Shown here: positions 1 through 7,949 of the stretch, piece by piece
How the letters are laid out: each line of letters opens with the position of its first letter
Position numbering within the stretch: position 1 is the first letter of the stretch
Assembly (NCBI RefSeq): GCF_021596505.1
Contig: NZ_PJIZ01000018.1
Span: forward strand, 47,365 to 79,390
Source of the DNA: Nostoc sp. CMAA1605
GTDB lineage: Bacteria > Cyanobacteriota > Cyanobacteriia > Cyanobacteriales > Nostocaceae
DNA length: 32,026 bases
Direction of reading: 5' to 3'
Notes under the pieces: model-generated
Databases searched by the model: none
Seen by the model: the letters and a program-made list of their open reading frames with translations, nothing else
Told to the model about the DNA's origin: nothing
Position numbers and translations under genes: made by a program

Positions 1-382
1 CAAAACCCACAACATCCGTCACTAAACCACCACCCACTACTAAGACTGGTTCTTTGCGGACTAATTTGAAATCTGCAAAGATATCAATCACTTGCTCAAA
101 AGTTTGAATGGTTTTATTGGGTTCGGTAATAGTGATGGGAGCAAGTGTCAAATCAATTCCGTGATACTGGAAATATTTTTCTATTTGTTTACCGTAGAGA
201 CGACTAACGTTAGCATCTACCACCGCTAAACAGCGTCCAAAATCCTTGTATACATCTGCCAATTCAGAGTTTCTGAGTTGAAAAACTCCATCTACATAAA
301 CCAAATCATATTCAATTTTTTCATAGCCTTCCACATGAAAAGCTGTATTTGTAGATTCAAGTTTACTTTGAACTATGCTCAT
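1..382 (-). CDS. mysA: Sedoheptulose-7-phosphate cyclase, probably demethyl-4-deoxygadusol synthase (N-terminal part, cut by window edge)
   Basis: About 127 residues can be read from ATG 382 to the window edge with no stop. The frame contains [37 protein letters not shown] and, near the edge, the nucleotide-binding stretch [15 protein letters not shown] typical of dehydroquinate-synthase-fold sugar phosphate cyclases. From memory it closely resembles the Anabaena variabilis enzyme (Ava_3858) that opens mycosporine-like amino acid (sunscreen) biosynthesis by cyclising sedoheptulose 7-phosphate. In that pathway an O-methyltransferase, an ATP-grasp enzyme and an NRPS-like or D-Ala-D-Ala-ligase-like enzyme follow, so they are expected just outside the window. 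An AAGGA-type ribosome-binding site precedes the ATG. The visible part cannot separate DDG synthase from the related 2-epi-5-epi-valiolone synthase, because the metal and active-site residues lie beyond the edge. Confidence 0.82.
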   Translation of the reverse strand, partial: MSIVQSKLESTNTAFHVEGYEKIEYDLVYVDGVFQLRNSELADVYKDFGRCLAVVDANVSRLYGKQIEKYFQYHGIDLTLAPITITEPNKTIQTFEQVIDIFADFKLVRKEPVLVVGGGLVTDVVGF

Positions 383-657
383 ATTCCTGTCCTTTCACTA
401 CAAAAAATAACTTATTTTTTTGCCTGACAATTATTCATGAAGTCAGCAGCAGACATCACACTGAAATTGATGAATACAATAGTGTAATAAAGAAACTGTT
501 GGTGATGACCTTAACTTAAATCATGCTTGAGAGATGCGCTAAACACTTACAGCACAATCATTAAATCATTTATATGATGATGTTAAGTTTCGGTTAATTT
601 GGTGTCTCTTGTAAGTCTGAGCAGAAAAACTACATGAATCGCCTGCTATTTTAGCGG

Positions 658-750
658 TGAGATACTGAAATTAAGCTAAATACAATAGCCGTCAGTATCA
701 CATTCTGTGAACAAGATTTGTAGCGGTCACAATGCCACTACAAATTTTTT
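658..750 (+). ncRNA. Candidate small RNA 3' end: two stem-loops plus T-tract
   Basis: TGAGATACTGA (658-668) pairs with TCAGTATCACA (692-702), one mismatch in 11. Directly after it ATTTGTAG (716-723) pairs with CTACAAAT (738-745), with a further GG/CC pair inside, and six T residues follow to 750. The second hairpin has the form of a rho-independent terminator on the plus strand, yet no plus-strand gene lies upstream within the window. The arrangement suits the 3' end of a small non-coding transcript, but no promoter or known RNA family was recognised, so this remains an inference. Confidence 0.35.
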
Positions 751-1426
751 AACATTTTCTTCACATTTATAAACATATCACTGTTTTATTTAAATTGCAT
801 CCAATTTTGAAAAATTAACTATGGGAAATATATAAAAACCTTATATCAATCCTGAGAAATTACAAATTGTGAGTCTTTGAAACTTTCCTGATGATTGGCT
901 GTCTCAATGATTAATGAATACCAATTGACAACTAACATTCATCAGTTATTGTTTACAATTTCAGCATGACATAGACCCTCTTTTAATTAGAAAAAAGAGT
1001 CTGTTTGTCGTCACAGTTAATGGACTTGCAAGACTAATTCAAATTGGAGACATAAAGCCAATAACTCAAAGCTTTGATGCAGTATATACAGCCAAAGAAT
1101 TTAGCGTTTCGCCTGCAAATTAAACTTTTGGGCAATATTCGTAATTAAACTTAACAAATTTACTGCCCATCTTAAACCTTGATTAATATACTTATTCCTA
1201 GACTTTAAGGGCTACAAGTCTTGATTAATCAGTGTTTAAGCAATTAATAGCAGATGTAATGACTACCAAATAGCTTAAGAATAGCTTTACATATCTAAAC
1301 ATAACACTGTTTCTCAAGGATTGCACCTAGACTCAAGGTAGATTTGCCCAAATTCAGGAAATATGGGGTGTATTCCCAATTTTGGATTAAAAGTCTAGGG
1401 ACTTCCAGATAAAAAATATCTAAACT

Positions 1427-1491
1427 GTAGGGTGCGTCAGTGCGAGAAAACCTAACTATACCAAGAGGTTATTTATACTGACGCACCCTAC
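1427..1491. repeat. Inverted repeat with 15-bp perfect arms (MITE-remnant type)
   Basis: GTAGGGTGCGTCAGT (1427-1441) is repeated exactly in inverted orientation as ACTGACGCACCCTAC (1477-1491), with 35 bp between. The arms are GC-rich in a very AT-rich interval. This terminal sequence is, from memory, widely dispersed in cyanobacterial genomes, which suggests a miniature inverted-repeat element or its remnant. It encodes nothing. Confidence 0.6.
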
Positions 1492-1552
1492 TAAGCTGTT
1501 TATTTGGGATAATTTATTTTTTGGTTTTCCTCTAAATTCGTCAGCTATTCCA

Positions 1553-1591
1553 GAGAAACAAAAGGGAACGGGGAAGTTTTCCCTGTTCCCT
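1553..1591 (-). terminator. Intrinsic terminator of the Psb28-like gene
   Basis: Reading the minus strand, a 13-bp stem (AGGGAACAGGGAA with its partner, one mismatch) with a short loop at 1563-1591 is followed by TTTTGTTT. It lies about 80 bp after the stop codon at 1670 and faces the right way to end that transcript. Confidence 0.6.
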
Positions 1592-1669
1592 ATGGAAACT
1601 AATACATTTAGTCATTCGGAGAATTTTTATAGGTCAGAATCTTCGTGAAACTAATAAATTCATCACGAT

Positions 1670-2041
1670 TTAAGATTTTTCGCCATATTCCATATCGTTA
1701 GCTTCAGCATAACGGTGCATAAAGCGCATGAATCTTTCCCAATGATCATCACGTTCAACTTCAAATTTGCACTCTACTCCCCGCAGTTCGTCGCCTTCAT
1801 CACCCCCAAAAATGAAGCGAGTCGAGGAGGGGGTGATATTAATTTCACCTTCTTCATCAGTTAACAGTAAGGCATTTAATGATGGTTTGGTAAAGCTATT
1901 CAATCCTTCTAAAGCCTGCAATTGCTCAAATTGCATCATGACAATGCGTTTACCTGTACGCACTTCCCGGCGTAAACTAACGTTACTCAGTTCTTCATAA
2001 ATACCTGCGAAAAACTGAATTGAGGGAGGAGTTGAAGACAT
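1670..2041 (-). CDS. psb28: Psb28-family photosystem II assembly protein (Psb28-2 type)
   Basis: A 123-residue soluble protein. The C-terminal ERFMRFMHRYAEANDMEYG and the central LLTDEEGEI segment match the Psb28 (PsbW/Psb13) family, which binds the cytoplasmic side of photosystem II assembly intermediates and stabilises them before the complex becomes active. Divergence in the N-terminal half points to the second paralogue (Psb28-2) found in many cyanobacteria, though I cannot prove this without an alignment. The open frame begins at GTG 2047, but ATG 2041 (MSSTPPSIQFF) is the more natural start; no strong ribosome-binding site is visible for either. The gene follows the serine hydrolase on the same strand after about 80 bp and has its own terminator. 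Confidence 0.82.
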   Translation of the reverse strand: MSSTPPSIQFFAGIYEELSNVSLRREVRTGKRIVMMQFEQLQALEGLNSFTKPSLNALLLTDEEGEINITPSSTRFIFGGDEGDELRGVECKFEVERDDHWERFMRFMHRYAEANDMEYGEKS

Positions 2042-2122
2042 AATCACGATTTGGATTGAGCGAACAGGGCATGGGAGTTAAATTTGTTTCTCCTACATCC
2101 CTTTATCTTACAACTGCTGGAG

Positions 2123-3655
2123 TTATCTAGGTGGGTAATATTGCTGATTTACCGCCGGGGGTTGATAAACATTAGTGGGCATGGTGGTTGCTGGTGCATT
2201 CGTTCCAGGGGGTTGATAAATATTGGTGGGGATGGTGGTTGCTGGTGCATTGATTACAGGGGATTGATAGCCTGTTGAGGGGATGGTGTTAGTGGTGTTG
2301 CTTGGTGTGGGGGGGGTTTGGGTAAATTCTTGGTAAGCGGCGCGAGAAACCGAACTGATAAATTTTTCGGCGCGGGGGTCATTATTGGGACGTTGTACCA
2401 TGACGACGGCAATGTAACGCTTGCCTGTAGGGGTGTCAATTATACCTGCGTCGGCTAATAAAGTACCGATATCGCCTGTTTTATGGTAGGCGCGCGCACC
2501 TGCATCTAAGCCAGCAGGTAAAAGCTGATCTCGCTGTGTGCGGCGCATGATATCAAGGATTTGGTCGCGCGATCGCATAGTAACTAACTTACCTTGACTA
2601 ACCATCGCCAGTAAATTGCCTAATTCCTTGGGACTGGTGGTGTTTGTCCCTGACAAATCTGGTAGTGGGTTGCGAATAACTGTGCTAGTTAACCCCCAAC
2701 TTTGAAAACGCTGATTAACTGCTTCTATTCCGCCTAATCTAGCAATCAACATATTGGTGGCGGTGTTGTCGCTGACGGTAATCATTTTAGTAGCGACTTC
2801 CAAAGCTGGATATTGTGTACCTGCTGGTTTGTATTGGAAATCCCCTGAACCACCAACAATCATTTCCTGTTGTATGGTTAGCATTTCATCTAGGCGGATT
2901 TTCCCAGCGTCTACGTCTTGGAAAAAGGCAATTAAAATCGGGACTTTAATGGTGCTAGCGGCTGGCAAGCTGTTATCAGCATTGAGATCGACATATCCCC
3001 CAGTGTCTAAATCTGCTAAAAATACCGCCGGAGTCAGATTAGGATTAGCTGCGGCTAACTCTTGTACCGCATTTTTCAAAGTGGGAATTTCTTGGGATGG
3101 AGACAAAGCAGGAGTGGGGTTAGTTGTGGCGGGTTTTGGCTGGATTTGTCCACTATTATTAGATGCGGTTGGAGTGGTGGAAGGGACGCGATTTGCTGGA
3201 TCAAGGACTGATAAGACTGTACCGACGATCGCACCAATTCCAACTCCCACAATCAATAGACGGATGGCATATAAAAAAGCTCTTGCCATTGGTTTTAACC
3301 GCGTTTTTTTCGATACTCGTCTACCCATTGGTACAGGCTGTCTTTGTACTCGCACCGTCTTCACTTTGACATTGCTTGGCGGTGCTGACATCTGCCTAGT
3401 TGTGGTGGGGATGGGTTTGACCGCAGTAGGCATGACTAACCCTTGTGGTTTGGGCTTTCGTGTCTTAGGAGTGACTTGGTAAGGCAGAACATTATTATAT
3501 GAGTTTGTGACTACCGTTGCACCAGGCTCAACAGGTTGTTGTTTGGGAACTTTGACTTTTTTGACTTCCCCTTGAGAAACTGTACGCGATCGCTGGCGAC
3601 GATTGGCGGGTTGTCGTCGTGAAGAAGTTCTGCGTTTGTTACCTAACTCTGACAC
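2123..3655 (-). CDS. Membrane-anchored class A beta-lactamase-fold serine hydrolase
   Basis: A 510-residue protein in four parts: a basic, proline-rich cytoplasmic N-terminus (1-125), one membrane helix (about 125-152), a low-complexity linker and a penicillin-recognising serine hydrolase domain (about 190-440). The catalytic motifs are present: S234-T-I-K237 (SxxK), S295-D-N (SDN) and K392-T-G. The C-terminal tail is a Pro/Thr/Asn-rich repeat (NAPATT.PTN.YQPP, twice). In the omega-loop region the sequence reads RNPLPDL, so the Glu166 needed for class A beta-lactam deacylation appears absent; a role on peptidoglycan seems likelier than drug resistance, but this is inference. GTG 3655 is chosen because AAGGAG lies 5 nt upstream, whereas the earlier GTG 3661 would overlap that site. 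Confidence 0.75.
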   Translation of the reverse strand: MSELGNKRRTSSRRQPANRRQRSRTVSQGEVKKVKVPKQQPVEPGATVVTNSYNNVLPYQVTPKTRKPKPQGLVMPTAVKPIPTTTRQMSAPPSNVKVKTVRVQRQPVPMGRRVSKKTRLKPMARAFLYAIRLLIVGVGIGAIVGTVLSVLDPANRVPSTTPTASNNSGQIQPKPATTNPTPALSPSQEIPTLKNAVQELAAANPNLTPAVFLADLDTGGYVDLNADNSLPAASTIKVPILIAFFQDVDAGKIRLDEMLTIQQEMIVGGSGDFQYKPAGTQYPALEVATKMITVSDNTATNMLIARLGGIEAVNQRFQSWGLTSTVIRNPLPDLSGTNTTSPKELGNLLAMVSQGKLVTMRSRDQILDIMRRTQRDQLLPAGLDAGARAYHKTGDIGTLLADAGIIDTPTGKRYIAVVMVQRPNNDPRAEKFISSVSRAAYQEFTQTPPTPSNTTNTIPSTGYQSPVINAPATTIPTNIYQPPGTNAPATTMPTNVYQPPAVNQQYYPPR

Positions 3656-3661
3656 TGTCAC

Positions 3662-4019
3662 TCCTTGTGACTCACTTAAAAATTGATTTTAAAGTAGTCC
3701 CGATGAAACTTATTTCACTCGCCTTGCATAAAAGCACGACTATTTACCCAGTGTAACTACTAGTTAGTAGTATTTTTGTGTTTAGTTTATGTCATCTTTA
3801 AGACTTTGGGAATGATTTTTGGGATTTTGGCCAATAGTCAATGGTCAATGGTCAATAGACCTCTTGCAAAAGTCATGATTTTAGCGTCTTTCTTTGCGAC
3901 TTTGCGCCTACCCTTCTCCTTCGGAGACGCTAACGCGAACGGGAACGCCAAGGGCGAATGCGTGAGACAAAAAAAGATTTATGCAAGAAGTCTAATAAAT
4001 GGTCAATAGTCACAGTTAG
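3662..4019. other. Intergenic repeat region between the serine hydrolase and trmJ
   Basis: The first 150 bp are AT-rich and probably hold the serine hydrolase promoter. Then come short GGTCAAT/TAGTCAA repeats (about 3835-3857), the MITE-like element at 3857-3993 and another GGTCAATAGTCA tract that ends at the trmJ stop. No gene is seen; the short plus-strand open frame here lies mostly inside the repeat. Confidence 0.6.
3857..3993. mobile_element. 137-bp MITE-like element with imperfect terminal inverted repeats
   Basis: The left end AGACCTCTTGCAAAAGT (3857-3873) and the right end ATTTATGCAAGAAGTCT (3977-3993) are inverted copies matching at 14 of 17 positions. The interior contains CTTCGGAGACGCTAACGCGAACGG-type palindromic sequence of the kind dispersed in Nostoc genomes. 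There is no coding capacity. GGTCAAT motifs flank both sides, which may mark the insertion site. A related transposase would have to act in trans, and none lies in this window. Confidence 0.5.
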
Positions 4020-4796
4020 TTATTCGTGGGGATCTGGGCTATTTTGGCTTTTTGGATGATTAATTGCCCATTCGGCTTGCCGGAACAAACCACGTAGCAT
4101 TGCGACTTCATTGGTTGTCAGATGGGCGCGATTGTAAATTTGCCGGAATTTTTCCATACGGCTGTTCGCTGTGTGGGGATATAAATAACCAATATCTAAA
4201 AGAAAAGATTCTAATTGCTGATAATATGCTTCCACTAGCTCTAGGGGGGCTAGTTCGGTGGATGTCATAGCGGGTGTAGGTTGTGCTTGTGTAGGTTGTG
4301 CTAGTTCGTAGCAGCAAATACCGACAGCACTAGCTAAGTTTAAGGATGGATAAACGGGACTGCTGGGAATATGAACCAATCTATGGGCATAATTTAATTC
4401 TTCATTGGTTAATCCCCGATCTTCCCTACCAAAAATTAAAGCTGCGGGTTGGTTAGTTGCTTCTAATAGCCAAGGTAAGGCGGTTCTGGGGGTTTCTAAG
4501 GGGAAGGGACAATGGAGATCGCGTCCGGTGGTGGCGATCGCACTCACACATCCTTGCAAGGCTTGTGGTAGGGTATCAACTACAATTGCTGATTCTAAAA
4601 TCTCTTTGGCATGAACCGCCATTTTCATGGCTTCTGGAGAGAAGCGATCGCATTGGGGATTAACTAATACTAAATGCTCTAATCCAAAGTTTTTCATCAC
4701 ACGGGCGGTTGAACCTACGTTCAGGGGGCCAGCCGGTTCTACTAAAACAATTCGCACTCCAGCTATAGATGAACTAACTTGATCCACTACGTTCAC
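4020..4796 (-). CDS. trmJ: TrmJ-type RNA 2'-O-methyltransferase (SPOUT family)
   Basis: A 258-residue protein of the TrmH group 1/TrmJ family. The N-terminal VLVEPAGPLNVGSTARVMKN (18-37) carries the Asn and catalytic Arg (R31) of SPOUT methyltransferases; IFGREDRGLTNEEL (121-134) and PSLNLASAV (150-158) form the knotted SAM-binding site. TrmJ 2'-O-methylates nucleotide 32 in the anticodon loop of several tRNAs; the exact target here is inferred from the family. The C-terminal helical part (about 180-245) fits the TrmJ extension. The GTG 4796 start has GAAGAG 3 nt upstream; GTG 4787 is an alternative. The gene is divergent from the DUF928 gene across about 150 bp. Its last bases abut heptameric repeat DNA. 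Confidence 0.8.
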   Translation of the reverse strand: MNVVDQVSSSIAGVRIVLVEPAGPLNVGSTARVMKNFGLEHLVLVNPQCDRFSPEAMKMAVHAKEILESAIVVDTLPQALQGCVSAIATTGRDLHCPFPLETPRTALPWLLEATNQPAALIFGREDRGLTNEELNYAHRLVHIPSSPVYPSLNLASAVGICCYELAQPTQAQPTPAMTSTELAPLELVEAYYQQLESFLLDIGYLYPHTANSRMEKFRQIYNRAHLTTNEVAMLRGLFRQAEWAINHPKSQNSPDPHE

Positions 4797-4950
4797 AAAC
4801 TCTTCGACAATACAGCTTACAAATACAGGTTACAGCCAAGTGTCAAGCAAAGGAAAATTCTAGAATCACTTTTGGGAACAATTGATGTAGTCGGGCGCAT
4901 ATCTACCAAATTCCTACTATCCATTTAAACTCAGCATTTCTACATCAATC

Positions 4951-5730
4951 ATGAAATTTACTCAAGCATCTCTATTGATGATCGCCTGTGGTTTACCTTT
5001 GTATTACAACTGTCTCCCAATAGCTGCTTTCGCCGCCCAAAAGACACAGGTGCAATCTACAAATCCCAAACCAGATGGACTGATTAGCCAAGGTTTTAAA
5101 CCACCAAAACGCAAAGGGCCACCAGTGAGTGCTGGCGGTGCTACTCGTGGGACTGTCTGCATTCAAGGGAAACAACTTGTTACTCCCCTCACTCCCGCCG
5201 GTAAATGGGGACTAACATTTGCTCAAAGACCGCAGTTTTTCTGGTATGTACCCCTAAGTTCAGCAAAAACGGCACAGTTTTTACTGTTGTCAGAAGCAGA
5301 TAAAAAAATTCTATATGAAACTACTTTGAGCTTACCTAATCAGCCAGGAATTATTAGCTATACTCTCCCTGAAAATGCACCAGCGTTAGAAATCAATAAA
5401 ACCTATCGTTGGTCACTAGTGTTAGTGTGTGACTCAGAAGATTTTAGTACAAACCCCAGATTTGAGAGTTTAGTGGAACGTGTTCAACCGGAAGCGTCAT
5501 TATCTCAGAAATTAGCGAACGCAGATGCAAAAAAACTACCTGCAATCTATGCAGAAGCAGGAATTTGGTATGAAGCATTAAGTGCGATCGCGCAACAGCG
5601 TTATAGTAACCCCCGAAATGTGCATTCTATGTTGGGTTGGCGACAATTTTTAAACTCTGTCGGTTTAAATGCGATCGCTTCTCAACCTCTATTGGATTGT
5701 TGTCAAGCTGAAAATTCAGCATCCAAATAA
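4951..5730 (+). CDS. DUF928 domain protein, exported
   Basis: A 259-residue protein with an N-terminal signal peptide: a hydrophobic stretch at about 7-29 ends in AAFAA. A basic, proline-rich linker (KPPKRKGPPVSAGG) leads into the DUF928 domain, with GKWGLTFAQRPQFFWYVPLS and TYRWSLVLVC as hallmark stretches; WYEALSAIAQ near the C-terminus is also family-like. The molecular function of DUF928 is not known. The next gene starts only 2 bp after this stop codon, so it is almost certainly co-transcribed with the CHASE2 cyclase. DUF928 proteins often sit beside CHASE2 or CHAT genes in cyanobacteria, and this one may supply or modulate a periplasmic input to the sensor, which is inference. Confidence 0.75.
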   Translation: MKFTQASLLMIACGLPLYYNCLPIAAFAAQKTQVQSTNPKPDGLISQGFKPPKRKGPPVSAGGATRGTVCIQGKQLVTPLTPAGKWGLTFAQRPQFFWYVPLSSAKTAQFLLLSEADKKILYETTLSLPNQPGIISYTLPENAPALEINKTYRWSLVLVCDSEDFSTNPRFESLVERVQPEASLSQKLANADAKKLPAIYAEAGIWYEALSAIAQQRYSNPRNVHSMLGWRQFLNSVGLNAIASQPLLDCCQAENSASK

Positions 5731-5732
5731 TC

Positions 5733-7934
5733 ATGCGCTGGAAAAAACTTAAACCCTTTATCTGGCGGTGGCGCGGGATAATTTTTGCTGTACCTAGAAT
5801 TACAGTCCTGGTAGTTATCTTACGGTTAACAGGACTGTTACAAGCATTAGAATTAACCGCACTAGACCAATTTTTTCTGCTGCGTCCACCAGAACCGCCA
5901 GATCAGCGAATTGTCATAGTGGAAATTAATGAAGAAGATATCCATAAATTTAGTAAATGGCCGATTTCTGATGCGGATTTAGCTAGTATTTTAGAGAAAA
6001 TTAAACAGCAACAACCCAGAGCGATCGGTCTAGATATATATCGCGATTTACCTGTAGAACCTGGTTATGAAAAATTAGTGAAAGTATTTGCTAATACTCC
6101 TAATTTGATTGGTGTACAAAAACTTTCTAAAAGTTTCGATAGTGCCACGGTTAACCCACCACCAGAACTCCAAAAACGCCAACAAGTCGGCTCCAATGAC
6201 TTACCTTTAGATGATGATGGTAGAGTTCGTAGAGGCTTACTCTACGTCAATTTTAATGAAGATGACGTTATCGAAAGCTTCGCTTTAAAGTTAGCTCTAC
6301 TGTATTTGAAACCAGAAAAAATTACTGATAAACCTGCGGCTAATAATCCCAATTATTTACAGTTGGGTAAAGCAGTTTTTCCAATTTTTGAATCTAATAA
6401 CGGCGGTTATGTCTGGGCTGATGATGGGGGATATCAAGTAATATTAAATTATCGAGGTCGCATCAAACAGCAGTTTGCTACTATCTCTTTATCTCAAGTC
6501 CAAAATAATCAGATTCCTCCTAATTTCATGCGAGGAAAAATCGTCTTAATTGGGTCAACTGCTGAAAGTCTTAAAGATTTATTCTACACACCTTACACGA
6601 GTAAAATTTTTGCATCTCCTGAACGGATGGCAGGAGTGACAATTCATGCTAATTCAATTAGTCAAATTTTAAGCGCGGCGTTAGAAGGTCGCACATTAAT
6701 TAAGACTCTACCAGAATCAGTAGAATTACTATCAATTTTATTGTGGTCAATTATTGGTGCTAGTTTATGTTGGCAACAACGCCACCAAATTAATCAAAGA
6801 ACACTTTTATTAGTCAGCGTGATTGTTGGGGGAGGGATGTTAGTCGGTGGCAGTTTTGTGGCGTTCTTACTTGGTTGGTGGCTACCGCTTATCCCTTCTA
6901 TGTTAGCCTGGGGTGGTTCAGCGATCGCAGTCACACACTACATTGCTCAAAGTGCTGGCGAAATGCGCCAAACTTTAGGACGCTATCTCACTGATGAAGT
7001 CGTTGTCAATTTATTAGAAACTCCATCTGGTTTAAAAATCGGTGGTGAACGTCGTCAAGTCACATTACTATTTTCTGATTTACGTGGTTTCTCAGCAATT
7101 TCGGAACAATTGCCACCAGAAAAAGTAGTCCAAATTCTCAATCTTTACTTAGAAGTAATGACGGATATTATTAATAAATATCATGGCACAATTAACGAAT
7201 TTATGGGCGATGGGATTTTTATCATGTTTGGTGCGCCTATTAGTCGTTACGATGATGCTCAAAGAGCGATCGCTTGTGCAGTTGAGATGCAATTAGCAAT
7301 GGCACAAGTCAATCATCAAAATCAGCAAATGAATTTACCAAAGCTAGAAATGGGAATTGGGATTAATACAGGTGAAGTCGTAGCTGGTAATATCGGTTCG
7401 CAAAAACGTGCCAAATATACAGTCATCGGTAGTCATGTAAATTTAGCTGCACGGATTGAAACCTATACAGTGGGAGGACAAATTTTAATTTCTGAAAATA
7501 CCTATCAAGATGCCCAAATTGAACTCAAAATTATGGGGCAATTAAAAATTGAACCCAAGGGAATTAAAGAAATAATTACTATCTATGATATTGTCGGCAT
7601 TGGTGGGGATTATAATTTATATTTACCAGAAGATAACGATTTGATGGTAACTTTAGCATCGCCATTAACCATAGAATACACAGTATTGCAAGGTAAACAA
7701 GCAACAGGCATATTATTATCAGGGGAATTTGTGACACTTTCTGAGAAAAAAGCCTTACTCAAATCTACACATCCCCTCGAACCTCTAAATAATCTCAAAC
7801 TCAGGCTAGTAAATGCCACAGAGGCAGATATTTACGCTAAAGTCATCACAATAGCCGATGAGCATCATTTTTTAATTAGATTTACCAATCTTCCGCCACA
7901 AGCCATTGAAATCATTAACTCATTGCTTGTCTAA
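5733..7934 (+). CDS. CHASE2-domain class III nucleotidyl cyclase with C-terminal PilZ-like domain
   Basis: A 733-residue membrane sensor. Order: one N-terminal membrane helix (about 15-40), an extracytoplasmic CHASE2 domain (about 45-320, with LDQFFLLRPPEPPDQRIVIV and KIVLIGSTAESLKDLFYTPY), three membrane helices (about 330-415), then a class III cyclase domain (about 440-620). The metal-binding aspartates are D449 (FSDLRGF) and D493 (FMGDG); N570 and R574 (VNLAAR) are the catalytic pair. The purine-specifying positions appear to be E489 and T563 rather than the Lys/Asp or Lys/Thr of adenylyl cyclases, so cGMP production is possible. The last 100 residues resemble a degenerate PilZ domain without a visible RxxxR motif. 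It forms an operon with the DUF928 gene. The signal sensed by CHASE2 is unknown. Confidence 0.88.
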   Translation: MRWKKLKPFIWRWRGIIFAVPRITVLVVILRLTGLLQALELTALDQFFLLRPPEPPDQRIVIVEINEEDIHKFSKWPISDADLASILEKIKQQQPRAIGLDIYRDLPVEPGYEKLVKVFANTPNLIGVQKLSKSFDSATVNPPPELQKRQQVGSNDLPLDDDGRVRRGLLYVNFNEDDVIESFALKLALLYLKPEKITDKPAANNPNYLQLGKAVFPIFESNNGGYVWADDGGYQVILNYRGRIKQQFATISLSQVQNNQIPPNFMRGKIVLIGSTAESLKDLFYTPYTSKIFASPERMAGVTIHANSISQILSAALEGRTLIKTLPESVELLSILLWSIIGASLCWQQRHQINQRTLLLVSVIVGGGMLVGGSFVAFLLGWWLPLIPSMLAWGGSAIAVTHYIAQSAGEMRQTLGRYLTDEVVVNLLETPSGLKIGGERRQVTLLFSDLRGFSAISEQLPPEKVVQILNLYLEVMTDIINKYHGTINEFMGDGIFIMFGAPISRYDDAQRAIACAVEMQLAMAQVNHQNQQMNLPKLEMGIGINTGEVVAGNIGSQKRAKYTVIGSHVNLAARIETYTVGGQILISENTYQDAQIELKIMGQLKIEPKGIKEIITIYDIVGIGGDYNLYLPEDNDLMVTLASPLTIEYTVLQGKQATGILLSGEFVTLSEKKALLKSTHPLEPLNNLKLRLVNATEADIYAKVITIADEHHFLIRFTNLPPQAIEIINSLLV

Positions 7935-7949
7935 TGTAATAATCAGTAA

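Larger units (their letters stand above)
383..1669. other. 1.29-kb gene-poor interval
   Basis: No convincing reading frame is seen on either strand. The stretch is AT-rich. It holds two consecutive stem-loops ending in a T-tract at 658-750, an imperfect hairpin at 973-1002 (CTCTTTT paired with AAAAGAG), a 15-bp inverted repeat at 1427-1491 and the terminator of the Psb28-like gene at 1553-1591. The promoter of the divergent sedoheptulose-7-phosphate cyclase gene should lie near 400-600, but no clear -35/-10 pair was picked out. The rest may be decayed sequence. Confidence 0.6.

Noticed and set aside
2754..3482. 242-residue plus-strand open frame opposite the serine hydrolase
   Set aside because: It is the antisense shadow of a gene with clear SxxK, SDN and KTG motifs; no family features of its own.
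3776..4009. 77-residue plus-strand frame in the spacer before trmJ
   Set aside because: Most of it is encoded by the MITE-like element and GGTCAAT repeats.
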